The notes below the pieces were generated by a model that did not search any database, was not told where the DNA came from, and was given only the letters and a program-made list of their open reading frames with translations. From an uncultured Lachnospiraceae bacterium (GTDB taxonomy: Bacteria; Bacillota; Clostridia; Lachnospirales; Lachnospiraceae), in the NCBI GenBank assembly GCA_959022495.1, contig CAUEYX010000043.1, positions 1-24,057 on the forward strand: a stretch of DNA of 24,057 bases. The letters are read 5' to 3'. A program made the translations under genes and the position numbers. Shown one piece after another: positions 1-6,394 of the stretch (position 1 is its first letter; every line of letters begins with the position of its first letter).

Positions 1-82
1 GTTGCTCCACTTCATTTTCTCCTGCAAACTCCAAGTTTCCAAAGGTCTGCGCCATATTCGGCACGATATATTTCAATTTCAT
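1..82 (-). CDS. DUF961 family (YdcP-like) conjugative element protein, N-terminal part
   Basis: Only the first 27 codons are in the window; the gene runs off the left edge. It begins MKLKYIVPNMAQTFGNLEF, which I recognise as the start of the DUF961/YdcP-like proteins found near the outer end of Tn916-type conjugative elements (the orf22/orf23 position, ahead of the FtsK-like coupling protein and relaxase). A GAGG ribosome site lies about 9 bases before the ATG. It follows the VaFE surface protein gene on the same strand after a 226-bp gap. Its molecular role in transfer is not established. Assignment rests on the N-terminal sequence alone, but that stretch is distinctive. Confidence 0.8.
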   Translation of the reverse strand, partial: MKLKYIVPNMAQTFGNLEFAGENEVEQ

Positions 83-122
83 GTGTTCTTACCTCATTTC
101 TTTTTTGATTTTGTTTGTTCCT

Positions 123-236
123 ATTCTGGCTGGCTATGTGATACCAGCAAGCCCCAGCCCGTCAAGGGTAAAATGTATGCTTCCAGCACCCTTGACCGTC
201 TGTGTGCTTACAGGTGGGTGGCAGACAAGCCAGAAT
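123..236. repeat. Nested inverted repeats in the gap before the DUF961 gene
   Basis: The 226-bp gap between the VaFE gene and the DUF961 gene has no supportable reading frame. It does hold two nested perfect 9-bp inverted repeats: outer ATTCTGGCT (123-131) with AGCCAGAAT (228-236), inner GTCAAGGGT (161-169) with ACCCTTGAC (188-196). A TTGACG with a weak TATCAC 16 bases on lies over the inner arm on the minus strand and might be a promoter for the DUF961 gene. The structure could be an operator, an RNA fold or an accessory protein site; the sequence does not decide. Confidence 0.55.
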
Positions 237-308
237 AAGGGGAAGTCTGCCAGCGGACAGCTTCGGCGGGGAACGGGATTTCTTCATCATCATGGCTGTA
301 CCGTCCTG

Positions 309-3300
309 TTAAGAGCGTTTACGGCGTCTGATGAAGTATGTCCCTGCTACGCCAGCACCAGAAAGGGCGAACAGTCCCAAGAAGAAAGCAATATTCGTGT
401 TATCTCCTGTTTTTGGAGAGTTGCCCGTTCTGCTAGGTGTATCTGGACTTTCAGGTTGTTCTGGTGTCGGTTCTTCTGGTGTGTCTGGCACTTCCTTGAC
501 CGTTACCGTCTGCCCCTCGTCCTCGATGTCCTTATGCTCCGTAACCTTTATTGGCTCGTCTGGATTGCTGAAATCGTACAATTCCTCAAAGGTTACAAGA
601 GCTTTCCCGCCAAGTGAGGAAGCGTTAAAGGTAAAGGCAATCTTTACTTCCATGCTCTCGCTGTCGGCGGTAAAGGTATAGTCATTCTCTACACGTTCCC
701 CACCGATAAGAAGCTCGGCGTTTTCCTCTTTCAACATCTGCCAGCCTTTTAACTGATATTTTGTACCGATTTCCAAGCCCTCAAGAGTAACCGTATCAAT
801 GATAGTTACGTCTTTTCCTGCTTCAATCTCTTTTTCTCCGTCCTCGCTGGTTGCTGTGGTATGGATAGAGATAATGCGCTCTGTGATGAGTACGGTCTGT
901 CCCTCGTCCTCTATGTCTTTGTGTTCCGCTACCTTTACAGGTTCGTCCTCATTAGAGAGGTCATATAATTCCTCAAAGGTTACAAGGTTCTGTCCGCCAA
1001 GAGCAGAAGCATTGAATGTATATTCCATTTCAATCTTCATTTCTTCGCTGTCGGCTGTGAATGTATAATCACTTTCCACACGCTGACCGTCAATGACAAG
1101 CTCGGTATTTTCTTCTTTCAACATCTGCCAGCCTGTAAGCTGGTACTTTGTGCCTTTCTCTAAGCCGTCAAGGGTAACGGTATCAATGACCGTAACTTCT
1201 TTTCCTGCCACGATTACTTTTTTCCCGTCTGTGCCTGTGGCTGTGGTATGGATAGAGATTTCTTTCTCATATTCATCTGTGAGCGTCCCCAAATCAACGG
1301 TTACGTTGTTTCGTGATACCACGATTTCAAAGGCAGGGATAAGTTCAAAGCCTTTGTTGCTTTCACAGCGCAATTCCTCAATGATGTAAGTGTCATAGAG
1401 TAATGCGCTTTTTGTGTCGTCTGGCTCGGAAGTCCCAAACCAGATACCGTCCTCGCTGGTCTTGCCCTCGTTGGTGTTGTACTTGTGGGAAGCCCAGTCA
1501 GAAGAAGTGGAGAACTGCCCGTTGTCGTCTGTTACAATCACATGGCTTTCTCCTGTCGTCTTGCTTGTGATCCTGAACGGAACATCAGCAAGACGCTTAT
1601 GTGTGCCAGCCCCAATCTTGACACCCTCTAAGTCGCCACGCTTAATCTGGTTATAGACAGAATGGCTTTCGTCTGTAAGGTCAACGATTTTTCCGTTTTC
1701 CGTAATCTCAAACTCAACTGCCTTTGCCCCGTCTGTGAGATAGCCGTTCGGAGCTTTGCTTTCCTCGATACGGTATTTCCCGTAAGGCAAGAGGTCAGCA
1801 GAAGTAGAAACGATACCGTCAATGCCTGTCTGGATTGTCTTTACCACTTCATTTTTCTGGTAGAGTTTCCCCTCAACAAGCACCGCACTGTCATTTAGGG
1901 AAATGATTGCAAATTCAGCGTCTTTCAAGGTTGCGCTTCCCTGTGCTTTCGTGTCGCCAGTTTCCAAGTCCCTTTTCTGGATTTTCACACCGCCACGGAT
2001 AACCTTGTCAGATACATGGTACTGGTTGCTTCCAGAAAGTACGGCAAGGTCGCTGTCCTCGGTAATCTGTGTTACATAGATACCTTTCATCTGTTCTTCA
2101 CTGCCATTCGCCTGCATATACGCACCGTCAAGAAGATAGCCACTAGGAGCTTTGGTTTCCTCAACGGTCAATGTCCCAAGCGGAAGCACGTTCTTTCCGT
2201 CCTGTGTATAGAAGCTGTCCCCAGATACCTTGTATTCATCAGCAAGGCGGGAAACGTAATGGATAGTGCCGTCACTGTCTTTTTCAGCGATTGTCTTTGT
2301 TACCCATGTCTTTGTCGGTTCAGCAGGAAGATTGTCAGCGGTATAGTGTCCCGCATAGAAGTTCCATGTGAACTCTGCTCCCTCTAGGGAAGCATTTCCC
2401 TGTGGAGCGTCTTTCTGTGTTTCCATGTCAATCTTCATCAGCTCGATAAGCGTATCGGTAACTTTTGGTGTGTCCGATACTTTTAAGGTCGCTGTCTTGC
2501 CAGCTTCCACTTTTAAGGAATACACGGTCTTGTCCACCTTATATCCTGCGGGTGCGGATAATTCTTTGATATACACTGTGCCAGCCTTTACTTCCACAGT
2601 ATCGGTATTCCCGCTGTTATCTGTCGTAAGGGTGGCAAGCTGTTTCGTACAGCCTTTATCAGAATAGACACCATACGTTGCTCCAGCGATTGAGTAAAGC
2701 CCGTTCCCGTCTGTAATGCTGGCATTACTGGAAGTCTTTTTCAAAGTGGCATTTCCTACGGCAAGTTTCGCCCAGAACTGTCCTATGTCCTGTCCCTCGC
2801 CAGAGTAGATGTAACCGCCACACTCATAGCGTCCCTTGTTCTCTTTGACAAAGGCTTTCGCCCCAGAATACACTTCGTCCTGTACAGCTTTTGGAATTTC
2901 ATCATAAGAAGCTCTCACATTGTCACACTGCCAGCCAAGATGAACGCTTAATCTCTGCCAGACAACGCACTGTTTCAAGAGATAGACGTGCTGACTGCTT
3001 AATCCGCTGTGGCTCTGTGCGTACTGGCTGACGTACTCAATGGAGAGGGCAACATCTGAAATCTGGTCGGCACTCATGCGGGTGCTTGCGTCCACTCTGG
3101 TCTTATAGCCGTTTCGGAAGTTGGTGTTGATGTCCACACAGAAAGCGTCCTCTCCCTCAACGGTCATGTGTCCCTCATTGAATGTCGAACCGATAGAGCC
3201 GTCATTCATTACCTTTTCCACGATACCGACACGCTCCGCACTTTCTGTCCAGTATTGCTTTTCAGAAGCATGGACAGCGGTAGTCGGCATAGCGGTAGCG

Positions 3301-3353
3301 ATAGTCGCAAGGGCAAGGAAGCCCGTAGCTAATCGCTTTAATATCTTTTTCAT
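309..3353 (-). CDS. VaFE repeat-containing, thioester-domain surface protein (sortase anchored)
   Basis: A 1014-residue cell-wall protein encoded by the conjugative element. A signal peptide occupies about residues 1-30 (MKKILKRL, hydrophobic core, then TAVHAS). A thioester domain follows, with Cys72 (FCVDIN) and Gln128 (QCVVW), the pair that forms an internal Cys-Gln thioester in Gram-positive adhesins. Several SpaA/Cna-B-like beta domains cover about 205-690, typically ending in KAPxGY or SAPAGY motifs. Two VaFE domains lie at about 698-827 and 828-957, then a Pro/Glu-rich linker. The sortase signal SPKTG is at 979-983, with a membrane helix and RRRKRS tail. AAGGAG lies 8 bases before the ATG. 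Family knowledge suggests covalent attachment to host cells or to mating partners; that role is inferred. The LPxTG leucine is replaced by Ser. Confidence 0.92.
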   Translation of the reverse strand: MKKILKRLATGFLALATIATAMPTTAVHASEKQYWTESAERVGIVEKVMNDGSIGSTFNEGHMTVEGEDAFCVDINTNFRNGYKTRVDASTRMSADQISDVALSIEYVSQYAQSHSGLSSQHVYLLKQCVVWQRLSVHLGWQCDNVRASYDEIPKAVQDEVYSGAKAFVKENKGRYECGGYIYSGEGQDIGQFWAKLAVGNATLKKTSSNASITDGNGLYSIAGATYGVYSDKGCTKQLATLTTDNSGNTDTVEVKAGTVYIKELSAPAGYKVDKTVYSLKVEAGKTATLKVSDTPKVTDTLIELMKIDMETQKDAPQGNASLEGAEFTWNFYAGHYTADNLPAEPTKTWVTKTIAEKDSDGTIHYVSRLADEYKVSGDSFYTQDGKNVLPLGTLTVEETKAPSGYLLDGAYMQANGSEEQMKGIYVTQITEDSDLAVLSGSNQYHVSDKVIRGGVKIQKRDLETGDTKAQGSATLKDAEFAIISLNDSAVLVEGKLYQKNEVVKTIQTGIDGIVSTSADLLPYGKYRIEESKAPNGYLTDGAKAVEFEITENGKIVDLTDESHSVYNQIKRGDLEGVKIGAGTHKRLADVPFRITSKTTGESHVIVTDDNGQFSTSSDWASHKYNTNEGKTSEDGIWFGTSEPDDTKSALLYDTYIIEELRCESNKGFELIPAFEIVVSRNNVTVDLGTLTDEYEKEISIHTTATGTDGKKVIVAGKEVTVIDTVTLDGLEKGTKYQLTGWQMLKEENTELVIDGQRVESDYTFTADSEEMKIEMEYTFNASALGGQNLVTFEELYDLSNEDEPVKVAEHKDIEDEGQTVLITERIISIHTTATSEDGEKEIEAGKDVTIIDTVTLEGLEIGTKYQLKGWQMLKEENAELLIGGERVENDYTFTADSESMEVKIAFTFNASSLGGKALVTFEELYDFSNPDEPIKVTEHKDIEDEGQTVTVKEVPDTPEEPTPEQPESPDTPSRTGNSPKTGDNTNIAFFLGLFALSGAGVAGTYFIRRRKRS
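483..1262 (-). repeat. Two tandem VaFE-domain repeats of about 390 bp
   Basis: Two adjacent copies of about 130 codons are clearly similar at DNA and protein level. Each starts ISIHTTAT, contains TKYQLxGWQMLKEEN and VTFEELYD, and ends near KDIEDEGQT. They encode the stalk domains next to the wall anchor. Copy divergence is visible, so this is an old duplication rather than a recent slip. Confidence 0.85.
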
Positions 3354-3430
3354 AGCTTAAATTCTCCTTTCGTTGGATATAGAAAAAGCCGTCCATTTCT
3401 GAACGGCTGACAACAAAAAAGGAACACCAT
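3350..3430 (-). CDS. Possible 26-codon leader peptide of the VaFE gene
   Basis: A short frame starts ATGGTGTTCC, reads MVFLFCCQPFRNG and continues, and ends with a TGA that overlaps the VaFE start codon (ATGA). It spans the second arm of the first hairpin and all of the second hairpin upstream of VaFE. A GAGG lies about 14 bases before its ATG, which is longer than ideal. No homology is recognised. It is listed because a translated leader threaded through two terminator-like hairpins is how attenuators are built; translation itself is unproven. Confidence 0.35.
   Translation of the reverse strand: MVFLFCCQPFRNGRLFLYPTKGEFKL
3383..3408 (-). terminator. Terminator-like hairpin 2 in the VaFE leader
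   Basis: Minus-strand arms AGCCGTTC and GGACGGCT (8 bp, one G-U pair) enclose a 6-base loop and are followed by TTTTT. The T-run ends 30 bases before the VaFE ATG, leaving almost no room for a promoter after it. Confidence 0.7.
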
Positions 3431-3444
3431 TTTATAGGTATTCC
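3415..3444 (-). terminator. Terminator-like hairpin 1 in the VaFE leader
   Basis: Minus-strand arms GGAATACC and GGTGTTCC (8 bp, one G-U pair) around an 8-base loop, then TTTTTT. It is the first of two tandem intrinsic-terminator structures. It may insulate the element from transcription entering from the interrupted Fic gene, which lies on the same strand, or act as an attenuator. Confidence 0.7.
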
Positions 3445-3501
3445 TCAGTTTTGTATGTTATTTAATTGTTTATGGAGTGATACAAAGTAATTTGTCGCTG
3501 T

Positions 3502-4095
3502 TTATGCCACTTTCAGTTGGTGTCCCAGTGTTACCTTGTCATCTGAAAACGGATGAATAAAGACAAATTCATAGTGAAACACACTGCTCAAGATCAATGG
3601 ATGGACACTGCTGTGCGCTTCTTTCATCCAAACGAAAAGCTTCTCCATCAGCTGTGGAACCATACGGGCAGGCGGGGCCATGAAAATACATTTGTTACCA
3701 TTAAAAACGCCTTCCTCTCCCCGTCGGAAAATACCAGATTCATCTACAAGGTACAAGGTCATAATACCATGAAACCGTTTTAGGTCTTTTATACTGTATG
3801 GATCAATTTCAGAAAACCTTTCGTACGCAGAATAGGCATTTTTAACTTCCTGTATTTCTTTCTGCTCTCCCAGTACGGTCTTCCCGTTAATTACATCCCT
3901 GACCTGACCCAGAGTGAGAGAATTCGCCTCAATTTTCAGGGAAGAATGGATGGATTTAATACGATTATTTTTTCGCAGATATGGCTTTGCCTCAAGGCTG
4001 TGTCCTGCCGTAATACGTCCAATCTTTTCTGAAATGGACGATACATATGATAAGATTTCATTTGTGATTGTAAATGGCGGTTTGTACTCTCCCAA
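3502..4095 (-). pseudogene. Fic family protein, truncated in the catalytic motif
   Basis: A TTG start is chosen because AGGAGG sits 7-8 bases upstream. The product begins GEYKPPFTITNEIL, the Fic_N domain seen in Fic/DOC-type AMP transferases, and runs through the helical Fic core (RFHGIMTLYL, GIFRR, EFVFIHPF). The catalytic loop should read HPFxDGNGR; here it reads HPFSD (His181-Asp185) and then switches to DKVTLGHQLKVA and a stop. The nucleotide-binding GNGR and everything C-terminal are therefore missing, leaving 197 residues where relatives have well over 300. The foreign tail belongs to the conjugative element, so the gene was probably split by integration and its 3' part should lie beyond the other element end. 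An enzyme without GNGR should be inactive. Confidence 0.85.
3535..3541. other. Probable left junction of the conjugative element
   Basis: Fic homology on the minus strand continues through HPFSD and stops at about 3541. From about 3540 downward the sequence no longer matches Fic and leads, without a host gene, into the VaFE leader. The change from the expected GATGGCAATGG-like codons to GATGACAAGG places the junction within a few bases. No second att copy is visible because the other end is outside the window. Confidence 0.6.
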
Positions 4096-4144
4096 GAAAA
4101 CACCTCCTATTACTTACGTATTATCTTGCGTATTTTCTTCCTCA

Positions 4145-4172
4145 ATTATACAATACAGTACCAAAAAATCAA
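4145..4172 (-). promoter_or_regulatory. Probable promoter of the Fic gene
   Basis: Minus-strand TTGATT (4167-4172) and TATAAT (4145-4150) with a 16-bp spacer, about 50 bases before the TTG start. The -35 overlaps the last codons of the MATE remnant. Confidence 0.5.
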
Positions 4173-5042
4173 CTGATAATTCTCTGTGTTTCTAATTCTT
4201 TATATAAATGCAATGCCATAAATATGGTGATAATCGCAGAAAGTACATCCGCAATCGGCTGCACATAAAGAATCCCGTTTATTCCCCAAAATGCTGGGAG
4301 TATCAAAATAACCGGGACAAAACAGATCCCCTGCCGGCAGGCTCCTAAGACAAACCCTTCCAGCCCCTTCCCCAGTGCGAGAAACAGGGAGGAATATACG
4401 CTATAAAATCCAAACAACAGAAAGGAAAGCCCGTTTATGCGCAGCGACTGCGTCCCCACGCGGATCATTTCCAGATCGCCATCTGTAAACTGTGCTATGA
4501 TCCTGCTTGAAAACGCCTGCCATCAGTGCGAACATTGTAGTTTTTGCTGCGCCCTCGCTTGTTACAATATTGTTCATCGTTACATTGAACACATTAAATA
4601 TGCATGAGACAACGTAAATGCCTGCGTAGGTCATAGCATACGGCATGATACTGTCTGTCGCGCCTAAAAGTCTTAGTATGGGACGAAGAAAAATCATTGA
4701 AAAAATAATCATCACCGCTCCTACTGTGACGCTGCTGTACAAGGCAGTGCTCGCAACTCTGTCTGCCTGCTCCTGCTCCCGATTGCCTAACAGCCTGGAA
4801 AGGTAAGAGGCGGAACCATTCCCGAATAACAGACCAAGACCTACAACGACCTGGCCGAGCGGATATACCACGGAAATTGCTCCCATTAGGCTCGTACCTA
4901 AACCACCGACAAAATACGCGTCAACCAGATTGTAAATGGCGTTTACCATCATACCCAGCATGGTCGAAATTCCCATTGCAAGAAGTGCTTTGGATATGGG
5001 AGCATTTCCCAAAAGCTCCATTTTATTGTTTCTGCTGTACAT
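4169..5042 (-). pseudogene. MATE family efflux transporter with internal deletion and frameshift
   Basis: The start is ATG 5042 (MYSRNNKMELLG) with AAGGAG 8 bases upstream. About 177 N-terminal residues match MATE multidrug/Na+ antiporters (ISTMLGMMVNAIYNLVDAYFVG, GNGSASYLSRLLG, NVTMNNIVTSEGAAKTTMFALMAG). At about 4511 the reading shifts frame and continues as FSSRIIAQFTDGDLEMIRVGT through LFGFYSVYSSLFLALGKG to the C-terminus at 4169, roughly 113 more residues. MATE proteins are about 450 residues, so about 150-160 residues from the middle (the loop and several helices after helix 5-6) are gone and the join is out of frame. The product cannot be functional. Promoter, ribosome site and divergent PadR regulator remain intact, so the loss looks recent. 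Confidence 0.88.
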
Positions 5043-5059
5043 GTAAAATCTCCTTTCTC

Positions 5060-5088
5060 TTGACATAAGTTATAATATATATTACTAT
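5060..5088 (+). promoter_or_regulatory. Promoter of the padR-type gene
   Basis: TTGACA (5060-5065), 17-bp spacer, TACTAT (5083-5088). The -10 lies inside the first palindromic operator, which fits autorepression by the PadR protein encoded downstream. Confidence 0.65.
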
Positions 5089-5099
5089 ACTTTATAGTA
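5083..5099. promoter_or_regulatory. Palindromic operator 1 (probable PadR site)
   Basis: Perfect 7-bp arms TACTATA and TATAGTA around CTT. It covers the -10 of the rightward padR promoter. It shares its core with operator 2, 39 bp away centre to centre. Confidence 0.65.
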
Positions 5100-5117
5100 T
5101 TCGCAGCTGCGATACAC

Positions 5118-5145
5118 ATACTACTATAATTTATAGTAGTTGTCA
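5118..5145 (-). promoter_or_regulatory. Promoter of the MATE gene
   Basis: Minus-strand TTGACA (5140-5145), 16-bp spacer, TAGTAT (5118-5123). It points at the rightward promoter, so the two transcripts overlap by a few bases at their 5' ends. The second palindrome fills the spacer. Confidence 0.55.
5120..5140. promoter_or_regulatory. Palindromic operator 2 (probable PadR site)
   Basis: Perfect 9-bp arms ACTACTATA and TATAGTAGT around ATT, with the same TACTATA-N3-TATAGTA core as operator 1. It sits between the -35 and -10 of the MATE promoter. Confidence 0.7.
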
Positions 5146-5165
5146 AGAAAAAGGAGGAGCTTCTC

Positions 5166-5699
5166 ATGGCAACCATCGATTTAATTGTTCTCGGTATTCT
5201 CAAAAAGGAATCTTTAAGTGCTTACGACATTCAAAAACTGGTTGAATACCGCAATATCTCTAAATGGGTAAAAATCAGTACACCTTCAATATATAAAAAA
5301 GTAATCCAACTGGAAGAAAAAGGATACATTACAGGTACAACGGTCAAAGAAGGAAAAATGCCGGAAAAAGCAGTGTACACACTGACCGAATCCGGGCACC
5401 GCCAGTTTGAAAAACTGATGATGGAAATTTCCCGTAAACCGATCAATATCTTTTTGGATTTTAACGCAGTAATCGTCAATATTGACAGTTTACCCGAAGA
5501 AACCCGGAAATCCTGTCTTGCCAATATTGAAGATCAGGTTAAAACACTCAAATCTTATCTGGAGGAAAATCTGGACATTAAGAAAAACGATCCCGCAATT
5601 CCCGTCGTGGGAATGGCAGTTTTAGAACAGCAGTATATGCTTGCACAGGCGATTGAAATGTGGATCTCGTCTATGAAAGAGCGGTTTCATTTGAAATAA
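5166..5699 (+). CDS. PadR family transcriptional regulator
   Basis: A 177-residue protein with the PadR winged helix at the N-terminus: ATIDLIVLGILKKESLSAYDIQKLVE, then SIYKKVIQLEEKGYI and the wing YTLTESG, followed by a helical C-terminal dimerisation part (about 90-177). This is the usual size of the longer PadR subgroup. AGGAGG lies 8 bases before the ATG. It is divergent from the MATE remnant across a 123-bp gap containing two matching palindromes, so it probably represses both itself and the exporter in response to a drug-like ligand. The ligand is unknown. With the transporter dead, this regulator may now have no target here. Confidence 0.88.
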   Translation: MATIDLIVLGILKKESLSAYDIQKLVEYRNISKWVKISTPSIYKKVIQLEEKGYITGTTVKEGKMPEKAVYTLTESGHRQFEKLMMEISRKPINIFLDFNAVIVNIDSLPEETRKSCLANIEDQVKTLKSYLEENLDIKKNDPAIPVVGMAVLEQQYMLAQAIEMWISSMKERFHLK

Positions 5700-5710
5700 G
5701 AAGTACCTAC

Positions 5711-5739
5711 TTGACACAGGAATGTTTCGGAACTATAAT
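5711..5739 (+). promoter_or_regulatory. Consensus promoter of the TetR gene
   Basis: TTGACA (5711-5716), 17-bp spacer, TATAAT (5734-5739): a perfect sigma-A promoter. The TetR operator overlaps the end of the -10 and the start point. Confidence 0.8.
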
Positions 5740-5755
5740 TGAATCTACATTCAAT
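5738..5755. promoter_or_regulatory. TetR operator upstream of the regulator gene
   Basis: Palindrome ATTGAAT-CTAC-ATTCAAT, equal to ATTGAA-N6-TTCAAT, overlapping the -10 and start site. The same 18-bp pattern recurs at 6358-6375 before the CDF gene. Confidence 0.75.
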
Positions 5756-5771
5756 ATTAAAGAGGGCAACT

Positions 5772-6332
5772 ATGGCGCAGGTATTAAAAGAAGAGATCCG
5801 GGAAAATATACTCCAAGCTGCATTACAGGAGTTTTTTGATAACGGTTACAAATCCGCCACGATGTCAAACATTGCGGCAAAAGCTAAGATTCCGACAGGA
5901 CTCATATATTCCTATTACAAAAATAAAGAAGCTCTCTTTCATGCTGTACTTCAGCCGGTATTGTACAACTGGGAACGCGTATTATCTGTACAAGACACTG
6001 CTCATAACGGAAATGAGATTTACGGGCTGAGCAAAGCAGAAATCGACTGCCTGCTCACCCTCTTCCACCACAGAAAAGAGTTCATTATCCTGATGGACAA
6101 AAGCAGCGGGACGAAATATGCCAGTGAGAAAGAGAGTTTTGTCAAAGAAATCGAACGTCATTTAACAAAACACTGTAAAGAGAAAAATCCCGATTCCGTT
6201 TTTATTCATATTATCGCAAATAATTTCGTGGACGGGTTAATGCAGATCATGTATCACTATAAAGGAAAGGAATGGGCAGCTATGATACTACATAAATTAT
6301 CAAAAATGTATTTATCGGGAATCGGTTCCTAA
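5772..6332 (+). CDS. TetR family regulator of the adjacent CDF metal exporter
   Basis: The 186-residue start MAQVLKEEIRENIL is preferred over an upstream in-frame ATG because GAGGG lies 6 bases before it and because the upstream ATG falls inside the operator. The N-terminal helix-turn-helix is typical of TetR (ILQAALQEFFDNGYKSATMSNIAAKAKIPTGLIYSYYKNKEALF, residues about 10-55); the C-terminal two-thirds is a variable helical ligand domain. A promoter-overlapping palindrome suggests autorepression, and an identical palindrome precedes the CDF gene 60 bases downstream. TetR-type control of a CDF exporter has a known parallel in pneumococcal SczA/czcD, though this protein need not be an orthologue. 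The inducer may be a metal ion; no metal ligands are proven. Confidence 0.85.
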   Translation: MAQVLKEEIRENILQAALQEFFDNGYKSATMSNIAAKAKIPTGLIYSYYKNKEALFHAVLQPVLYNWERVLSVQDTAHNGNEIYGLSKAEIDCLLTLFHHRKEFIILMDKSSGTKYASEKESFVKEIERHLTKHCKEKNPDSVFIHIIANNFVDGLMQIMYHYKGKEWAAMILHKLSKMYLSGIGS

Positions 6333-6347
6333 CCGGTTCCTTTTTTT
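6318..6347 (+). terminator. Terminator of the TetR gene
   Basis: Arms GGAATCGGTT and AACCGGTTCC (10 bp, one G-U) around CCT, then TTTTTTT. The 5' arm includes the final codons and the loop contains the first base of the TAA stop, so the CDF gene must start its own transcript. Confidence 0.85.
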
Positions 6348-6357
6348 ATTGAACAAT

Positions 6358-6375
6358 ATTGAACTTTCATTCAAT
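6358..6375. promoter_or_regulatory. TetR operator upstream of the CDF gene
   Basis: ATTGAA-CTTTCA-TTCAAT, the same half-sites and spacing as the operator at 5738-5755. An extra TTGAAC half-site lies 10 bases upstream. The core promoter here is weak by eye. Confidence 0.7.
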
Positions 6376-6394
6376 TTTAAGGAGGTATCATACC

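Noticed and set aside
123..236. Nested inverted repeats considered as an origin of transfer
   Set aside because: In Tn916 the oriT is near the relaxase and coupling-protein genes, not at this position, and no nick-site sequence was recognised; kept only as a structural repeat.
241..308. Short minus-strand frame starting ATGATGATGAAGAAA after the VaFE stop
   Set aside because: No ribosome site and the composition of the product (Pro, Cys, His rich) looks non-coding.
81..617. Plus-strand reading frame of 178 codons at the left end
   Set aside because: It overlaps the clearly coding VaFE gene on the other strand, has no ribosome site and no recognisable protein features.
483..1262. VaFE repeats considered as a DNA satellite or CRISPR-like array
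   Set aside because: Only two long diverged copies in frame within one protein; they are protein domains.
4169..5066. Two separate genes for the MATE N- and C-terminal parts
   Set aside because: The two parts join at one point in adjacent frames as pieces of one MATE protein, and the second part has no start signal of its own.
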